Assembly (NCBI GenBank): GCA_016213345.1
Contig: JACRAO010000247.1
Location: 1 to 13,820 of the forward strand
Reading direction: 5' to 3'
Length of the DNA stretch: 13,820 nucleotides
From: Bdellovibrio sp.
Lineage (GTDB): Bacteria; Bdellovibrionota; UBA1018
Positions 6,338-13,713 of this stretch are shown piece by piece. Positions within the stretch are counted from its first letter, which is position 1; the number at the start of each line of letters is the position of its first letter. The position numbers were made by a program, and so were the translations under genes. The notes under the pieces were generated by a model. That model was not told where the DNA came from and made no database searches. It saw only the letters and a program-made list of their open reading frames with translations.

Positions 6338-8109
6338 TGTTCAATCCTGGTTTTTGGAATGCGTAATACTGTTGGTCTACCGTGTGGACAGTTCCATGGA
6401 TTTTCACAGTTTTCGAGGTCGTGTAAAAGTGAGCAAACTTGCTCTTTTTTTAATGAATCCCCAGCCCGAACTGCAGAGTGACAAGCGTCTGAAGCTATTT
6501 TCTCAAAAAGTTCATGATCTAGTAGTAAGTCCTGATTTCCTACTTCTATTAGCTTTGCGACCAAATTTTGTAGTCTTTGCTTGAGTGCAACATTTTCCCA
6601 AGGTGTTGGGATAGCTCTAAAAAGCAATGTGTTTTCTCCAAAAATTTCGGTTTCAAATCCAATTTGTTTTAAAGCAGGTATAGATTGCTCAATTTGCTTT
6701 TTTGTTTCTATCGGAAAGTGAACGGCTTCAGGTAAAAGTAAAGCCTGGCTTTCGGCTGGTGCTAGTTTATGGATTATGTTTTTCAATTTTTCGTAGCGTA
6801 TTCTTTCGTGCACTGCATGTTGATCTAATAAAATGATTTCTTCGCCATTGAGTTCAAAAACCATATAAGTATTGAAAAGCGATCCAACATACTGTGCATA
6901 GGTCATTAGGTTTTTGAGTGAAGAATTTTGCTCACCTGATAGATCTAGTTGTGTAAAATCTTGATCTCGTGAGTAAAGAGTTTCTGTGTTTGTTGATGTA
7001 TTCTGAAAATTATTTTGTCGGTTAAAATAAGCACTAAAATAAGCAGGTGATGAGTATGTCTGTGGCTGGTCAAACTGAGATGATTTGATATAAGCAGGGT
7101 GGCCCTGTTCTGAGATCATTTTGCTGACAGAAGATTCGATAAGTCGAAATATTTTGCTACTTTCTAAAAATCTGATTTCTGTTTTCGTAGGATGCACGTT
7201 AACATCCAGGTGAGCAGGCGGAAGATCAAGGTATAAAACAATAGCAGGAAACTGACCAGGCATTAGGACTTGTTTAAAATTAAAAAGCAAGGCTTGCTGC
7301 AATAAGCGATCTTTTACAACTCTTTTATTAACAATTTGGAAAAGCTTTCTTGTTTGTGGCAGACTATGGCCTTGTAACCAGTACAGTGAAATTTTGAAAT
7401 CATCCAATTCATGGGATGAGTGAATAAGTGGTATGGTGTCTTCTTCGCTTAAAACTGTTTGAATGCGAGACGAAGTTTCTTCAGGTCTAAAATTTAGGAT
7501 AGTTTTTTCATCACTTATGAGTTTAAAGCCAATATGAGGATAGGCAATAGCAAGTTTTTCTATCCATTCTCTGACATGAGAAATCTCAGATGATTTGGAT
7601 TTCAAAAATTTCAGCCTTGCCGGGATCTGAAAAAACAAGTTTTCAGATTTCACTATCGTGCCATGAGAAGAACCCAAGAAATGTCCCTGGTTTATTGCCC
7701 GTGTTTCAAAATATGGAGTGGAGGGTGTGCAATATAGCTCATATGAGCTTTGGGCTTCAGTATTTTTTGAAATAATCTTTAACTGACTTACTGCGGCAAT
7801 GCTAGGTAGGGCTTCGCCTCGAAAACCCAGGGTTCTGATATTTTCAAGGTCATTGAGTGTGCCTATTTTACTTGTGGCATGTCTTTGGGGGCTTAATTTT
7901 AGGTCATCCAAGTTCATGCCTGTGCCATTATCTGTGACTTCGATAAGGGTTTTACCGCCTTCTGCTAAGACGATTTGGATTTCAGTGGCTTGTGCGTCTA
8001 TAGAGTTCTCCAGGAGTTCTTTTACTATACTTGCTGGTCTTTCAATTACTTCGCCTGCAGCAATCTTTTCTGCTAAAAGCTGTGGTAAAATTTTTATTTG
8101 ACTGAGCAT
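6316..8109 (-). CDS. mutL: DNA mismatch repair protein MutL, endonuclease type
   Basis: Links MutS mismatch recognition to strand nicking and removal. The N-terminal GHKL ATPase domain shows KELLENSIDA (Glu34 as catalytic base, Asn35 for Mg), DNGTGM at 60-65, RHATSKI and TLGFRGEAL at 93-101. A variable linker around residues 340-400 is rich in Ser, Thr, Gln and Asn. The C-terminal dimer domain has DQHAVHERIRYE at 429-440, which fits the DQHA-x2-E-x4-E metal motif of nicking MutL proteins. It also has ACHSAVRAGD at about 542-551 and CPHGRP at 574-579. This predicts a MutH-independent, methylation-independent pathway. The start has AGGA six bases upstream (8119-8116). It is 17 bases after the FHA-GGDEF gene and overlaps miaA by 22 bases. 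Confidence 0.97.
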   Translation of the reverse strand: MLSQIKILPQLLAEKIAAGEVIERPASIVKELLENSIDAQATEIQIVLAEGGKTLIEVTDNGTGMNLDDLKLSPQRHATSKIGTLNDLENIRTLGFRGEALPSIAAVSQLKIISKNTEAQSSYELYCTPSTPYFETRAINQGHFLGSSHGTIVKSENLFFQIPARLKFLKSKSSEISHVREWIEKLAIAYPHIGFKLISDEKTILNFRPEETSSRIQTVLSEEDTIPLIHSSHELDDFKISLYWLQGHSLPQTRKLFQIVNKRVVKDRLLQQALLFNFKQVLMPGQFPAIVLYLDLPPAHLDVNVHPTKTEIRFLESSKIFRLIESSVSKMISEQGHPAYIKSSQFDQPQTYSSPAYFSAYFNRQNNFQNTSTNTETLYSRDQDFTQLDLSGEQNSSLKNLMTYAQYVGSLFNTYMVFELNGEEIILLDQHAVHERIRYEKLKNIIHKLAPAESQALLLPEAVHFPIETKKQIEQSIPALKQIGFETEIFGENTLLFRAIPTPWENVALKQRLQNLVAKLIEVGNQDLLLDHELFEKIASDACHSAVRAGDSLKKEQVCSLLHDLENCENPWNCPHGRPTVLRIPKTRIEQWFQRKI

Positions 8110-8126
8110 TTTAATTCCTATTAGCT

Positions 8127-9065
8127 TTATATATGTGACACCTGATTTCGTCCATTATTTTTAGCAACGTATAGGGCTTTGTCGGCTGCTTTTATGAGTG
8201 TAGTTGGTGAATCTGTTTCAGTTGTTAAACAAGCAACTCCTGCGCTAACAGTGACTGTAAGTTTTTTGCCTTCGTACATAAAAGGATGGTGTTCAATGGC
8301 TTGTCTCATTTGTTCTGCTACAGTTACCGCCATATCTAAACTTGTATTTGCAAGCAGTAAAACAAATTCCTCTCCACCATAACGAGCAAAAATGTCTTTG
8401 GGTTTTACAAATCTATTTTTTACAATACGGGCTAATTCTTTTAGAACATAATCACCACAGTCGTGTCCACATGTGTCGTTTAATTTTTTAAAAAAATCTA
8501 TATCAAAAAAAAGTATCGAAAAATCTGTATGAAGTGCTCTAGCTCGTTTGAATTCTGCATCCAAAGCTTCTAAAAGATAGCTTTTATTATAAATTTTTGT
8601 TAGCCCATCAGTGTGTGCGGCAGATCCTAAGTTGCCATAAAATAAAATCTCAAGCTGTCCCGCTGGCAGAAATTTTAAAATCGAATTTCCCAGCTTAATC
8701 ATGTCTTCTTTAGATAGTAATGTTTTTTCGTCTTTTGAAATTTTTTTGTCGTTAATAAACGTTCCATTTGCTGAACCTAAATCTGTAATGTACACTTTGC
8801 CGTTTTTTTTATGAATTTGTGCATGCTTTCTGGAAATGCTTTGATCTGAAACACTAATATCAGCATCAGGATCCCGTCCTATATTCATATTACTTTTAGA
8901 TAGAAAAAAGCGATGACCTTGTGGAGTACCTCGAATAATAATTAAACAGGCTTCTTGCTCCTTTGCTTTTTGGAGTTCGTGCTCTAATGTCCCCTGATCG
9001 CCTTGAAGTACTGTGGTTTTATCGCTTGGATCAGTTTTATCACTTGGTCGTATTGCTTTTGCCAT
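8127..9065 (-). CDS. Diguanylate cyclase with N-terminal FHA domain (DgcB-like)
   Basis: Predicted to make c-di-GMP from two GTP under control of a phosphothreonine-binding FHA domain. No signal peptide or membrane segment is seen, so it is cytoplasmic. Residues 1-35 are a polar tail with a tandem PSDKT repeat ending in KTTVL. The FHA domain (about 40-133) has GR at 63-64, SRKH at 78-81 and SANGT at 98-102, all key phospho-peptide positions. The GGDEF domain (about 148-312) has DIDFFKKLND at 188-197, GHDCGD at 200-205 and active-site GGEEF at 230-234, so it should be active. The inhibitory-site RxxD is KPKD at 221-224, so product inhibition may be weak. Bdellovibrio DgcB (Bd0742) has the same order of domains, and its FHA binds its own phosphorylated N-tail. 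It starts 6 bases after the pgi stop. Confidence 0.92.
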   Translation of the reverse strand: MAKAIRPSDKTDPSDKTTVLQGDQGTLEHELQKAKEQEACLIIIRGTPQGHRFFLSKSNMNIGRDPDADISVSDQSISRKHAQIHKKNGKVYITDLGSANGTFINDKKISKDEKTLLSKEDMIKLGNSILKFLPAGQLEILFYGNLGSAAHTDGLTKIYNKSYLLEALDAEFKRARALHTDFSILFFDIDFFKKLNDTCGHDCGDYVLKELARIVKNRFVKPKDIFARYGGEEFVLLLANTSLDMAVTVAEQMRQAIEHHPFMYEGKKLTVTVSAGVACLTTETDSPTTLIKAADKALYVAKNNGRNQVSHI

Positions 9066-9071
9066 ATGTAT

Positions 9072-10367
9072 TTAGTTTTTTCCTTCGAGTTGATTGCGAA
9101 TATAAATTTTTCCTTCTTCGACTCCTGGTTGATCAAACGGACTTACGTCCCATAGCATACCAGTAAACGCTGTTAAAACACAAACTGCAAAATATAAAGA
9201 TCCCAGTGCTTTTTCATCTAATTGGTCTAGCTTAATGGTGAGATTAGGCCTTTGCTTTCTTGTTAAAACTAAAGAAGTTGCTTGGTATTCGATGTTTAAC
9301 AACTCATGCAAGCTATGACCTTCTAAAATCGAAAAGCCTGATAATAAATTTGTTAATTGTAACGATGTTGTCAGGTTAGGGATTACAACAGGATCTTCGA
9401 TATTATCAACTACTATAAACCATGTGATTTTATCATCAGGGCCGTCTCTTAAGAGTTGTAAAATACTGTGTTGATCAGTGGCGCCCAATGCTGCGATTGG
9501 CGTAAAGCCTTTTCCATCTTTGCCTAAACTTTCGCCAATCATTTGTACAAACCAATCTCCAAATAACCTAAGCTTTGTTGAATAGGGCATGCAAACTTGT
9601 ATAAATCTTTTTGGATAATGCCGAATAAGTTCGTGAGCTAAAATAAAAATAGGATTTTTTTCAGGAGGAGTTTTTTCAAAAAAATTTAAAATCTCGATTG
9701 CTCCATTGACGAAATCTTGTGCTTTTAAACCAGCGAGCAGCATGGGGAAAAAACCTACTGGACTAAAAATACTAAACCGCCCACCAATAGCAGGGTGAAT
9801 GTTTAAGGTAGGTATTTTAAATTGCCGTGCAAATTTTCTTAAATCTCCTTTTTCTGGATCTGTAATGGCTACTATGTGCGACTGAAAACGGTTTTTACCC
9901 AGCCAATCAAGTGCCAATAGAAACTGAGATATGGTTTCGTATGTGGTGCCTGATTTGGCAACTACGCAAACTAAAGTGGTTTCTGGCTTGAGACTATTTA
10001 GAGTAAATTTCCAGTCCAAAGGATCTGGATTTTCTAGAAAATGAAATTTTATTTTTTGCTGACCTTTATCAAGTGCAGATAAAATACTAATTGGACCTAG
10101 CGCACTGCCCCCAATTCCTAAAAAAAGACAGTCAGTAAATTGATCTCTGGATAAAATTTGCTTTACTAGATTTTCTGATTCTTCTAGTTGTGAGATTTCG
10201 TTATTTATAGGTGAATAAAAAAAACCCACTTGGTCACCTTTAAAAATGCTTTTTAGTTTTTCCCAGGTTTTACAGATTTTTTCATTGTCTAAATTTATCA
10301 CTGGAGGCAGGTGAGACCAGTCCAGCGTTACAGAAGACAAGCCAAGGCGTGTTGCACTTATGCGCAT
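9072..10367 (-). CDS. pgi: Glucose-6-phosphate isomerase (short form)
   Basis: Interconverts glucose 6-phosphate and fructose 6-phosphate in glycolysis and gluconeogenesis. Seen in order: GIGGSALGP at 84-92, the phosphate-binding KSGTTYET at 138-145, GGRFSIFSPVG at 195-205 with the conserved Arg, MIGESLGK at 276-283 holding the catalytic Glu279, TDQHS at 297-301 with His300, and FDQPGVEEGK at 411-420 with the catalytic Lys420. At 431 aa it belongs to the shorter Pgi group rather than the roughly 550-aa E. coli form. The start is well supported by AGGGAG six bases upstream (10379-10374) and overlaps the end of the acyl-CoA dehydrogenase gene by 10 bases. ppsR, four genes on, also steers carbon at the PEP/pyruvate end of the same pathway. 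Confidence 0.96.
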   Translation of the reverse strand: MRISATRLGLSSVTLDWSHLPPVINLDNEKICKTWEKLKSIFKGDQVGFFYSPINNEISQLEESENLVKQILSRDQFTDCLFLGIGGSALGPISILSALDKGQQKIKFHFLENPDPLDWKFTLNSLKPETTLVCVVAKSGTTYETISQFLLALDWLGKNRFQSHIVAITDPEKGDLRKFARQFKIPTLNIHPAIGGRFSIFSPVGFFPMLLAGLKAQDFVNGAIEILNFFEKTPPEKNPIFILAHELIRHYPKRFIQVCMPYSTKLRLFGDWFVQMIGESLGKDGKGFTPIAALGATDQHSILQLLRDGPDDKITWFIVVDNIEDPVVIPNLTTSLQLTNLLSGFSILEGHSLHELLNIEYQATSLVLTRKQRPNLTIKLDQLDEKALGSLYFAVCVLTAFTGMLWDVSPFDQPGVEEGKIYIRNQLEGKN

Positions 10368-11491
10368 AAGTTTCTCCCTATGATCATTCTTTGTATTTGA
10401 TTTGTACCTTCGACAATTTGCATGACTTTGGCTTCGCGCATGTAGCGTTCAAGTGGAAAATCCTGCGTATATCCAGAGCCACCTAAAATTTGAACTGCTT
10501 GAGTTGTGACTTTCATTGCCATATCGGTAGAAAAAAGCTTTGCCATTGCGGCTTCTGTTGTAAACGGTTTCCCTTCATCTTTGAGCCATGCTGCTTGTTT
10601 GATCAAAAGACTGGCCGCTTTGAGTTCAGTTGCCATATCGGCCAGCATGAACGAAACTCCTTCGAATTCAACAATTTTTTTACCAAACTGTTCTCTTTGT
10701 TTGGCGTGTTGAATTGCAATTTTTAATGCAGCTTTTGCAATTCCAATTGCTCCCGCCCCTATGGTAATTCTGCCACTATCTAAAGCTTGCATTGCTATTT
10801 TAAAGCCTTCGCCTTCTTTACCTATTAGATTTTCTTTGGGTATTTTTAGATCTTGTAAAACTAGTTCAACGGTGTGAGAAGTGTGGCAACCCATTTTCCT
10901 TTCACGTTTTCCAAAAGTAAGTCCGCTTGTTTTTTTTTCTACAATAAAAGCTGAAATTCCATTTGGACCTGCTCTGCCAGTGCGCGCCATGAGAATAATC
11001 GTATCTGCTATGTCTGCCTGAGTTGTAAAAAGCTTTGTGCCATTGATGATATAGGAGTCATTTTTTAATACAGCAGTCGATCTTAGGTTTGCCGCATCTG
11101 AGCCGGCTAAGGTTTCGGTTAAACTAAATGCTCCTATTGCCTTTCCGGTAGCTAAAGGTGGGATGTATTTTTGTTTTTGAGTGTTGTTCCCCCAAGTGTT
11201 TAAAATCACTTGTGGTAATCCTGTTACAGATACGCTAATCGCATAACCCGTGTTAATAGCGGCTAGTTCCTCGATTACCACAGAATATTCAGAATAACCA
11301 AGTCCTGCGCCATTGTATTTTTCAGGTATCGGAATACCGCATAGTCCTAGTGCGCCAAGTTTGAGGATCAATTCAGGGCGGAAAGTTTCTGTTTTTTCGT
11401 CTGTTGCAATAATTGGGGCTAGTTCTTTTTCGGCAAAACGCTTAGTAAGTTCTCTTAGATCTTTTTGAATGGGAGTTTCTTCAAAGTTCAT
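10358..11491 (-). CDS. Acyl-CoA dehydrogenase
   Basis: FAD-dependent flavoenzyme that makes the alpha-beta double bond in an acyl-CoA and passes electrons to electron-transfer flavoprotein. Seen: N-terminal helices TPIQKDLRELTKRFAEKEL, GIPIPEKYNGAGLG, FSLTETLAGSD (flavin/substrate loop), KLFTT, the RERKMGCHTSHTVELVLQD block, REQFGKKI, ILGGSGYTQDFPLERYMREAK and C-terminal VEGTNQIQRMIIGR. The Glu in VEGT (about residue 361) is at the catalytic-base site of short-, medium- and butyryl-CoA enzymes. Chain length or branched substrate cannot be decided. I chose ATG 11491 because the family normally begins just there (MNFEET); ATG 11500 or a TTG at 11518 would add 3 or 9 residues. No other beta-oxidation gene is in the window. 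Confidence 0.92.
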   Translation of the reverse strand: MNFEETPIQKDLRELTKRFAEKELAPIIATDEKTETFRPELILKLGALGLCGIPIPEKYNGAGLGYSEYSVVIEELAAINTGYAISVSVTGLPQVILNTWGNNTQKQKYIPPLATGKAIGAFSLTETLAGSDAANLRSTAVLKNDSYIINGTKLFTTQADIADTIILMARTGRAGPNGISAFIVEKKTSGLTFGKRERKMGCHTSHTVELVLQDLKIPKENLIGKEGEGFKIAMQALDSGRITIGAGAIGIAKAALKIAIQHAKQREQFGKKIVEFEGVSFMLADMATELKAASLLIKQAAWLKDEGKPFTTEAAMAKLFSTDMAMKVTTQAVQILGGSGYTQDFPLERYMREAKVMQIVEGTNQIQRMIIGRNLCA

Positions 11492-11567
11492 GCTCGCCAT
11501 CCATGGCTGCGCTTGCAATTAGATGTGCACTCGCCTCCGGCTCGTGGGCTTTGTATAATTTGAATTG
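11492..11567 (-). other. Spacer with a GC-rich patch between hydrolase and acyl-CoA dehydrogenase genes
   Basis: This 76-base gap has no gene. Bases 11525-11549 hold 19 G or C in 25, against AT-rich surroundings, and include a direct CTCG repeat around CCTCCGG. A TATAAT lies at 11554-11559 on the plus strand without a fitting -35 box. No convincing minus-strand promoter is visible, so the downstream genes may rely on read-through from the hydrolase gene. Confidence 0.4.
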
Positions 11568-12407
11568 TCATGCTTCTTTCATAAATTTCTTTATGACCTC
11601 CAGAAATTCTAATCGTTTTTCAAACGGGAGTCCATGCCCGGTATCCTGAAATTCTTTAAAGTGAATAGAAGAGTAGCGTTTGAAATACTCTTTGTCATGT
11701 TGAAACATAGCAGATGTAAAAACGCCACTGTGTGCACCGCGTAAAATCATAATCGGTTTATTTTTTTTTCCTAATTCTTCCACCACCTGTGCGGACCATG
11801 CTGAAAACGCATATTGTTGTACCGCATTAAGTGTTTGAATTATGGCTTGTTTATCGAATGGGAAAGTAATTTGTCCAGTGTCGTTTGTTATAGAAACCGC
11901 CAATAGGTATTGTTTAACTGATGGGTCAGGACTATTTGTTTCTAAATAAGTTTTAGCTTCTTTTCTTGTGCGAAACTGCATGGGGAGTTGTGTTAAAAAC
12001 TGAACTAAAGAACTTTCTAAAGTTTTTTCTTTGCTGAGTGATAGACTTAGATCAATCAAAATAATTCCATCTATCCAATCAGGTTTTATATGAGCCAGTG
12101 CACAAGCAGATCTTACGCCCATGGAGTGCCCGATCACATACGTTGGATAAAACTGATGTTTTTCTAATGTGTTAACAAGATCGCTGCCATAATCCAAAGG
12201 AGAGTAATTTGGTTTTATGCGTCCACCTGGAATATGTATAATCTGGCTTTTTCCGTGTCCTCTTTGATCGGGTGCTAGAATTCTATATTTGTCTTCTAAA
12301 GATTGGGCAATTGGGCGCCATACGGCCCCTGTTCCTCCTAGACCATGGAGGAACAAAATTCTTTTGTTATTATTTGGCTTTCCCCACTGATGGCAGTAAA
12401 GTTCCAT
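11568..12407 (-). CDS. Alpha/beta-fold hydrolase
   Basis: Predicted cytoplasmic serine hydrolase or esterase of 279 aa; substrate unknown. Seen: FLHGLGGTGAVW at 19-30 (oxyanion loop), DQRGHGKS at 47-54, the nucleophile elbow GHSMG at 93-97 with Ser95, and DTGHGLPFE at 255-263 with His258 as catalytic base. After strand seven, relatives often read RG-x-x-SD with the acid residue; here it is RGAHSG (223-228), so the usual Asp is Gly. Asp119 in ILIDLSLS, after strand six, could serve as acid instead, as in some related esterases. It is the first gene of the long minus-strand array, with a divergent regulator upstream. It has no signal peptide. Lactonase, thioesterase or ester-hydrolase roles are all possible. 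Confidence 0.85.
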   Translation of the reverse strand: MELYCHQWGKPNNNKRILFLHGLGGTGAVWRPIAQSLEDKYRILAPDQRGHGKSQIIHIPGGRIKPNYSPLDYGSDLVNTLEKHQFYPTYVIGHSMGVRSACALAHIKPDWIDGIILIDLSLSLSKEKTLESSLVQFLTQLPMQFRTRKEAKTYLETNSPDPSVKQYLLAVSITNDTGQITFPFDKQAIIQTLNAVQQYAFSAWSAQVVEELGKKNKPIMILRGAHSGVFTSAMFQHDKEYFKRYSSIHFKEFQDTGHGLPFEKRLEFLEVIKKFMKEA

Positions 12408-12476
12408 ATTGACTGTTTGTTTTCATAGATTAACATAACACAGATAGGTTTTATTTTACAAAAAGAAGTTCATTTT
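12408..12476. promoter_or_regulatory. Divergent promoter region
   Basis: A 69-base gap between two genes pointing apart, so both promoters should be here or inside the gene starts. For the plus strand, TTGACT (12409-12414), a 16-base spacer and TAACAT (12431-12436) form a fair sigma-70 match. For the minus strand only weak boxes are seen (a TTGTAA and a TATGTT about 18 bases apart). They would overlap the plus-strand promoter, so the two directions could interfere. Confidence 0.45.
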
Positions 12477-13685
12477 ATGTATTTAGAAAAAAATATAAAC
12501 TTTAAACTTTCATTAAGCACAGAAAACAGTTCTTTTTCTGAAATGCACAAACTTCTGCAGTTGGGCTATTTGCTTTCAGAAAAATGTGAACTAGAAAAGG
12601 CTCAAGAAATTTTCTTAAAAGTCTTAAAACGAGCGAAAGACTTGGGTGAAGTTAGTACAGTTATGGAGGCTCTAAGCCAGCTCTTGCGTCTTGCAGGTGA
12701 AGCATGTGATGAAACTCTTATTAAAGAATACGAAAAAGAATTAGATGACTGGACTCAACGTTTTCCTACTATGGTTCATCCAATGTCATATTATTGTAAA
12801 GCCTATATTGCTACCAGTTGTAGAGAATGGAAAAAAGCTCAAGCATTTTTTCTTAAATATATGCGTGAGGTAAAATCTCAAAGTTTTTCTAAGATTCAAT
12901 TTCAAGTTCTTTCACACGAAGAGTATATTGCTAGAGGTTGGACCCTGTTGGCTTTGTGTTTGCTGGAGAGAGGTTTTATTAGACGTGCTGATTGGCTTTT
13001 AAAAGTGCTTTTGCATCGCTATGAGCAAAAAAATTTACGCACAGTGAACGGGTTTTTATATTTGTTTCAAGGGTATCTTTTTGAAAAGACAAAAAAACAT
13101 GAAGAAGCACTTAGTTTTTATCAAAAATCTCATACTAGTTTTCTGGCGGAACATAACTGGTATTATCATTTATATGTGCTTTTGGCTTATGCCCGGATTT
13201 CGCGCTTGCAACAAGATTATAGACATGCTTATTTTTATTTAAATTTAATTGATAAAGCCACTTCTTATCCGCTTCTGAGTGCATTAAAACAAGAAGCATT
13301 GGCAGAAAAAAAACGTTTAGAACAAGATGCAGTGGATTTATTTGTTGATGGTGGGAGGGCGGTGGTTAGGACAAAAGAAAAAGGGAAAATTTCACTAAGA
13401 AAACAATATGTTCTTTTGGGAATATTAGAGGCTTTGAGCAAAGCGCATGTAAAAAATGAAGATACTGGACTCTCTAAATCAGAAATAATTAATAAAGTTT
13501 GGCAAGAAAAATACTTACCAAAAGTACATGACAATAAACTGTATTATAATATTAACCGAATTCGTAAGCTTATTGAACCTAACGCTAAAGAACCTAGGTA
13601 TTTGTTAAATTGGAAAGAGGGCTATCGTCTTGCGCCTGGGCTTAGGGTTCGTTGGGTGGATAAAACTTATTCAAAATGCATGTAA
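12477..13685 (+). CDS. TPR-like regulator with C-terminal OmpR/PhoB-type winged helix
   Basis: Predicted transcription regulator of 402 aa with no receiver domain, signal peptide or membrane segment. Residues about 20-285 are helical with TPR-like pairs: LLQLGYLLSEKCELEKAQEIFLKVL-type spacing at 27-50, EWKKAQAFFLKYM at 117-129, LALCLLERGFIRRADWLLKVL at 158-178, and the clearest one at about 195-220 (YLFQGYLFEKTKKHEEALSFYQ in pieces). Residues about 303-388 form a winged helix: LRKQYVLLGILEAL, SKSEIINKVW, a recognition helix around HDNKLYYNINRIRKLIE, and the wing YLLNWKEGYRLAP. The DNA-binding part is at the C-terminus, the reverse of SARP/BTAD regulators. TPRs suggest control by a protein or peptide partner. 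The weak AGAAG upstream does not firmly fix the start. Target genes are unknown; the gene just behind it is one candidate. Confidence 0.8.
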   Translation: MYLEKNINFKLSLSTENSSFSEMHKLLQLGYLLSEKCELEKAQEIFLKVLKRAKDLGEVSTVMEALSQLLRLAGEACDETLIKEYEKELDDWTQRFPTMVHPMSYYCKAYIATSCREWKKAQAFFLKYMREVKSQSFSKIQFQVLSHEEYIARGWTLLALCLLERGFIRRADWLLKVLLHRYEQKNLRTVNGFLYLFQGYLFEKTKKHEEALSFYQKSHTSFLAEHNWYYHLYVLLAYARISRLQQDYRHAYFYLNLIDKATSYPLLSALKQEALAEKKRLEQDAVDLFVDGGRAVVRTKEKGKISLRKQYVLLGILEALSKAHVKNEDTGLSKSEIINKVWQEKYLPKVHDNKLYYNINRIRKLIEPNAKEPRYLLNWKEGYRLAPGLRVRWVDKTYSKCM

Positions 13686-13713
13686 TAGTATTTTTAAAAG
13701 GGGGATATAAAAA

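Noticed and set aside
6198..6584. 128-codon plus-strand frame across the miaA/mutL junction
   Set aside because: It is opposite the MiaA P-loop and the MutL CPHGRP block; the translation looks like antisense of conserved genes.
10490..10726. Cysteine- and histidine-rich plus-strand frame inside the acyl-CoA dehydrogenase gene
   Set aside because: It looks zinc-binding at first glance, but the spacing is irregular and it is antisense of conserved dehydrogenase sequence.
11554..11559. TATAAT as a plus-strand promoter
   Set aside because: No -35 box lies at a fitting distance, and no plus-strand gene follows.
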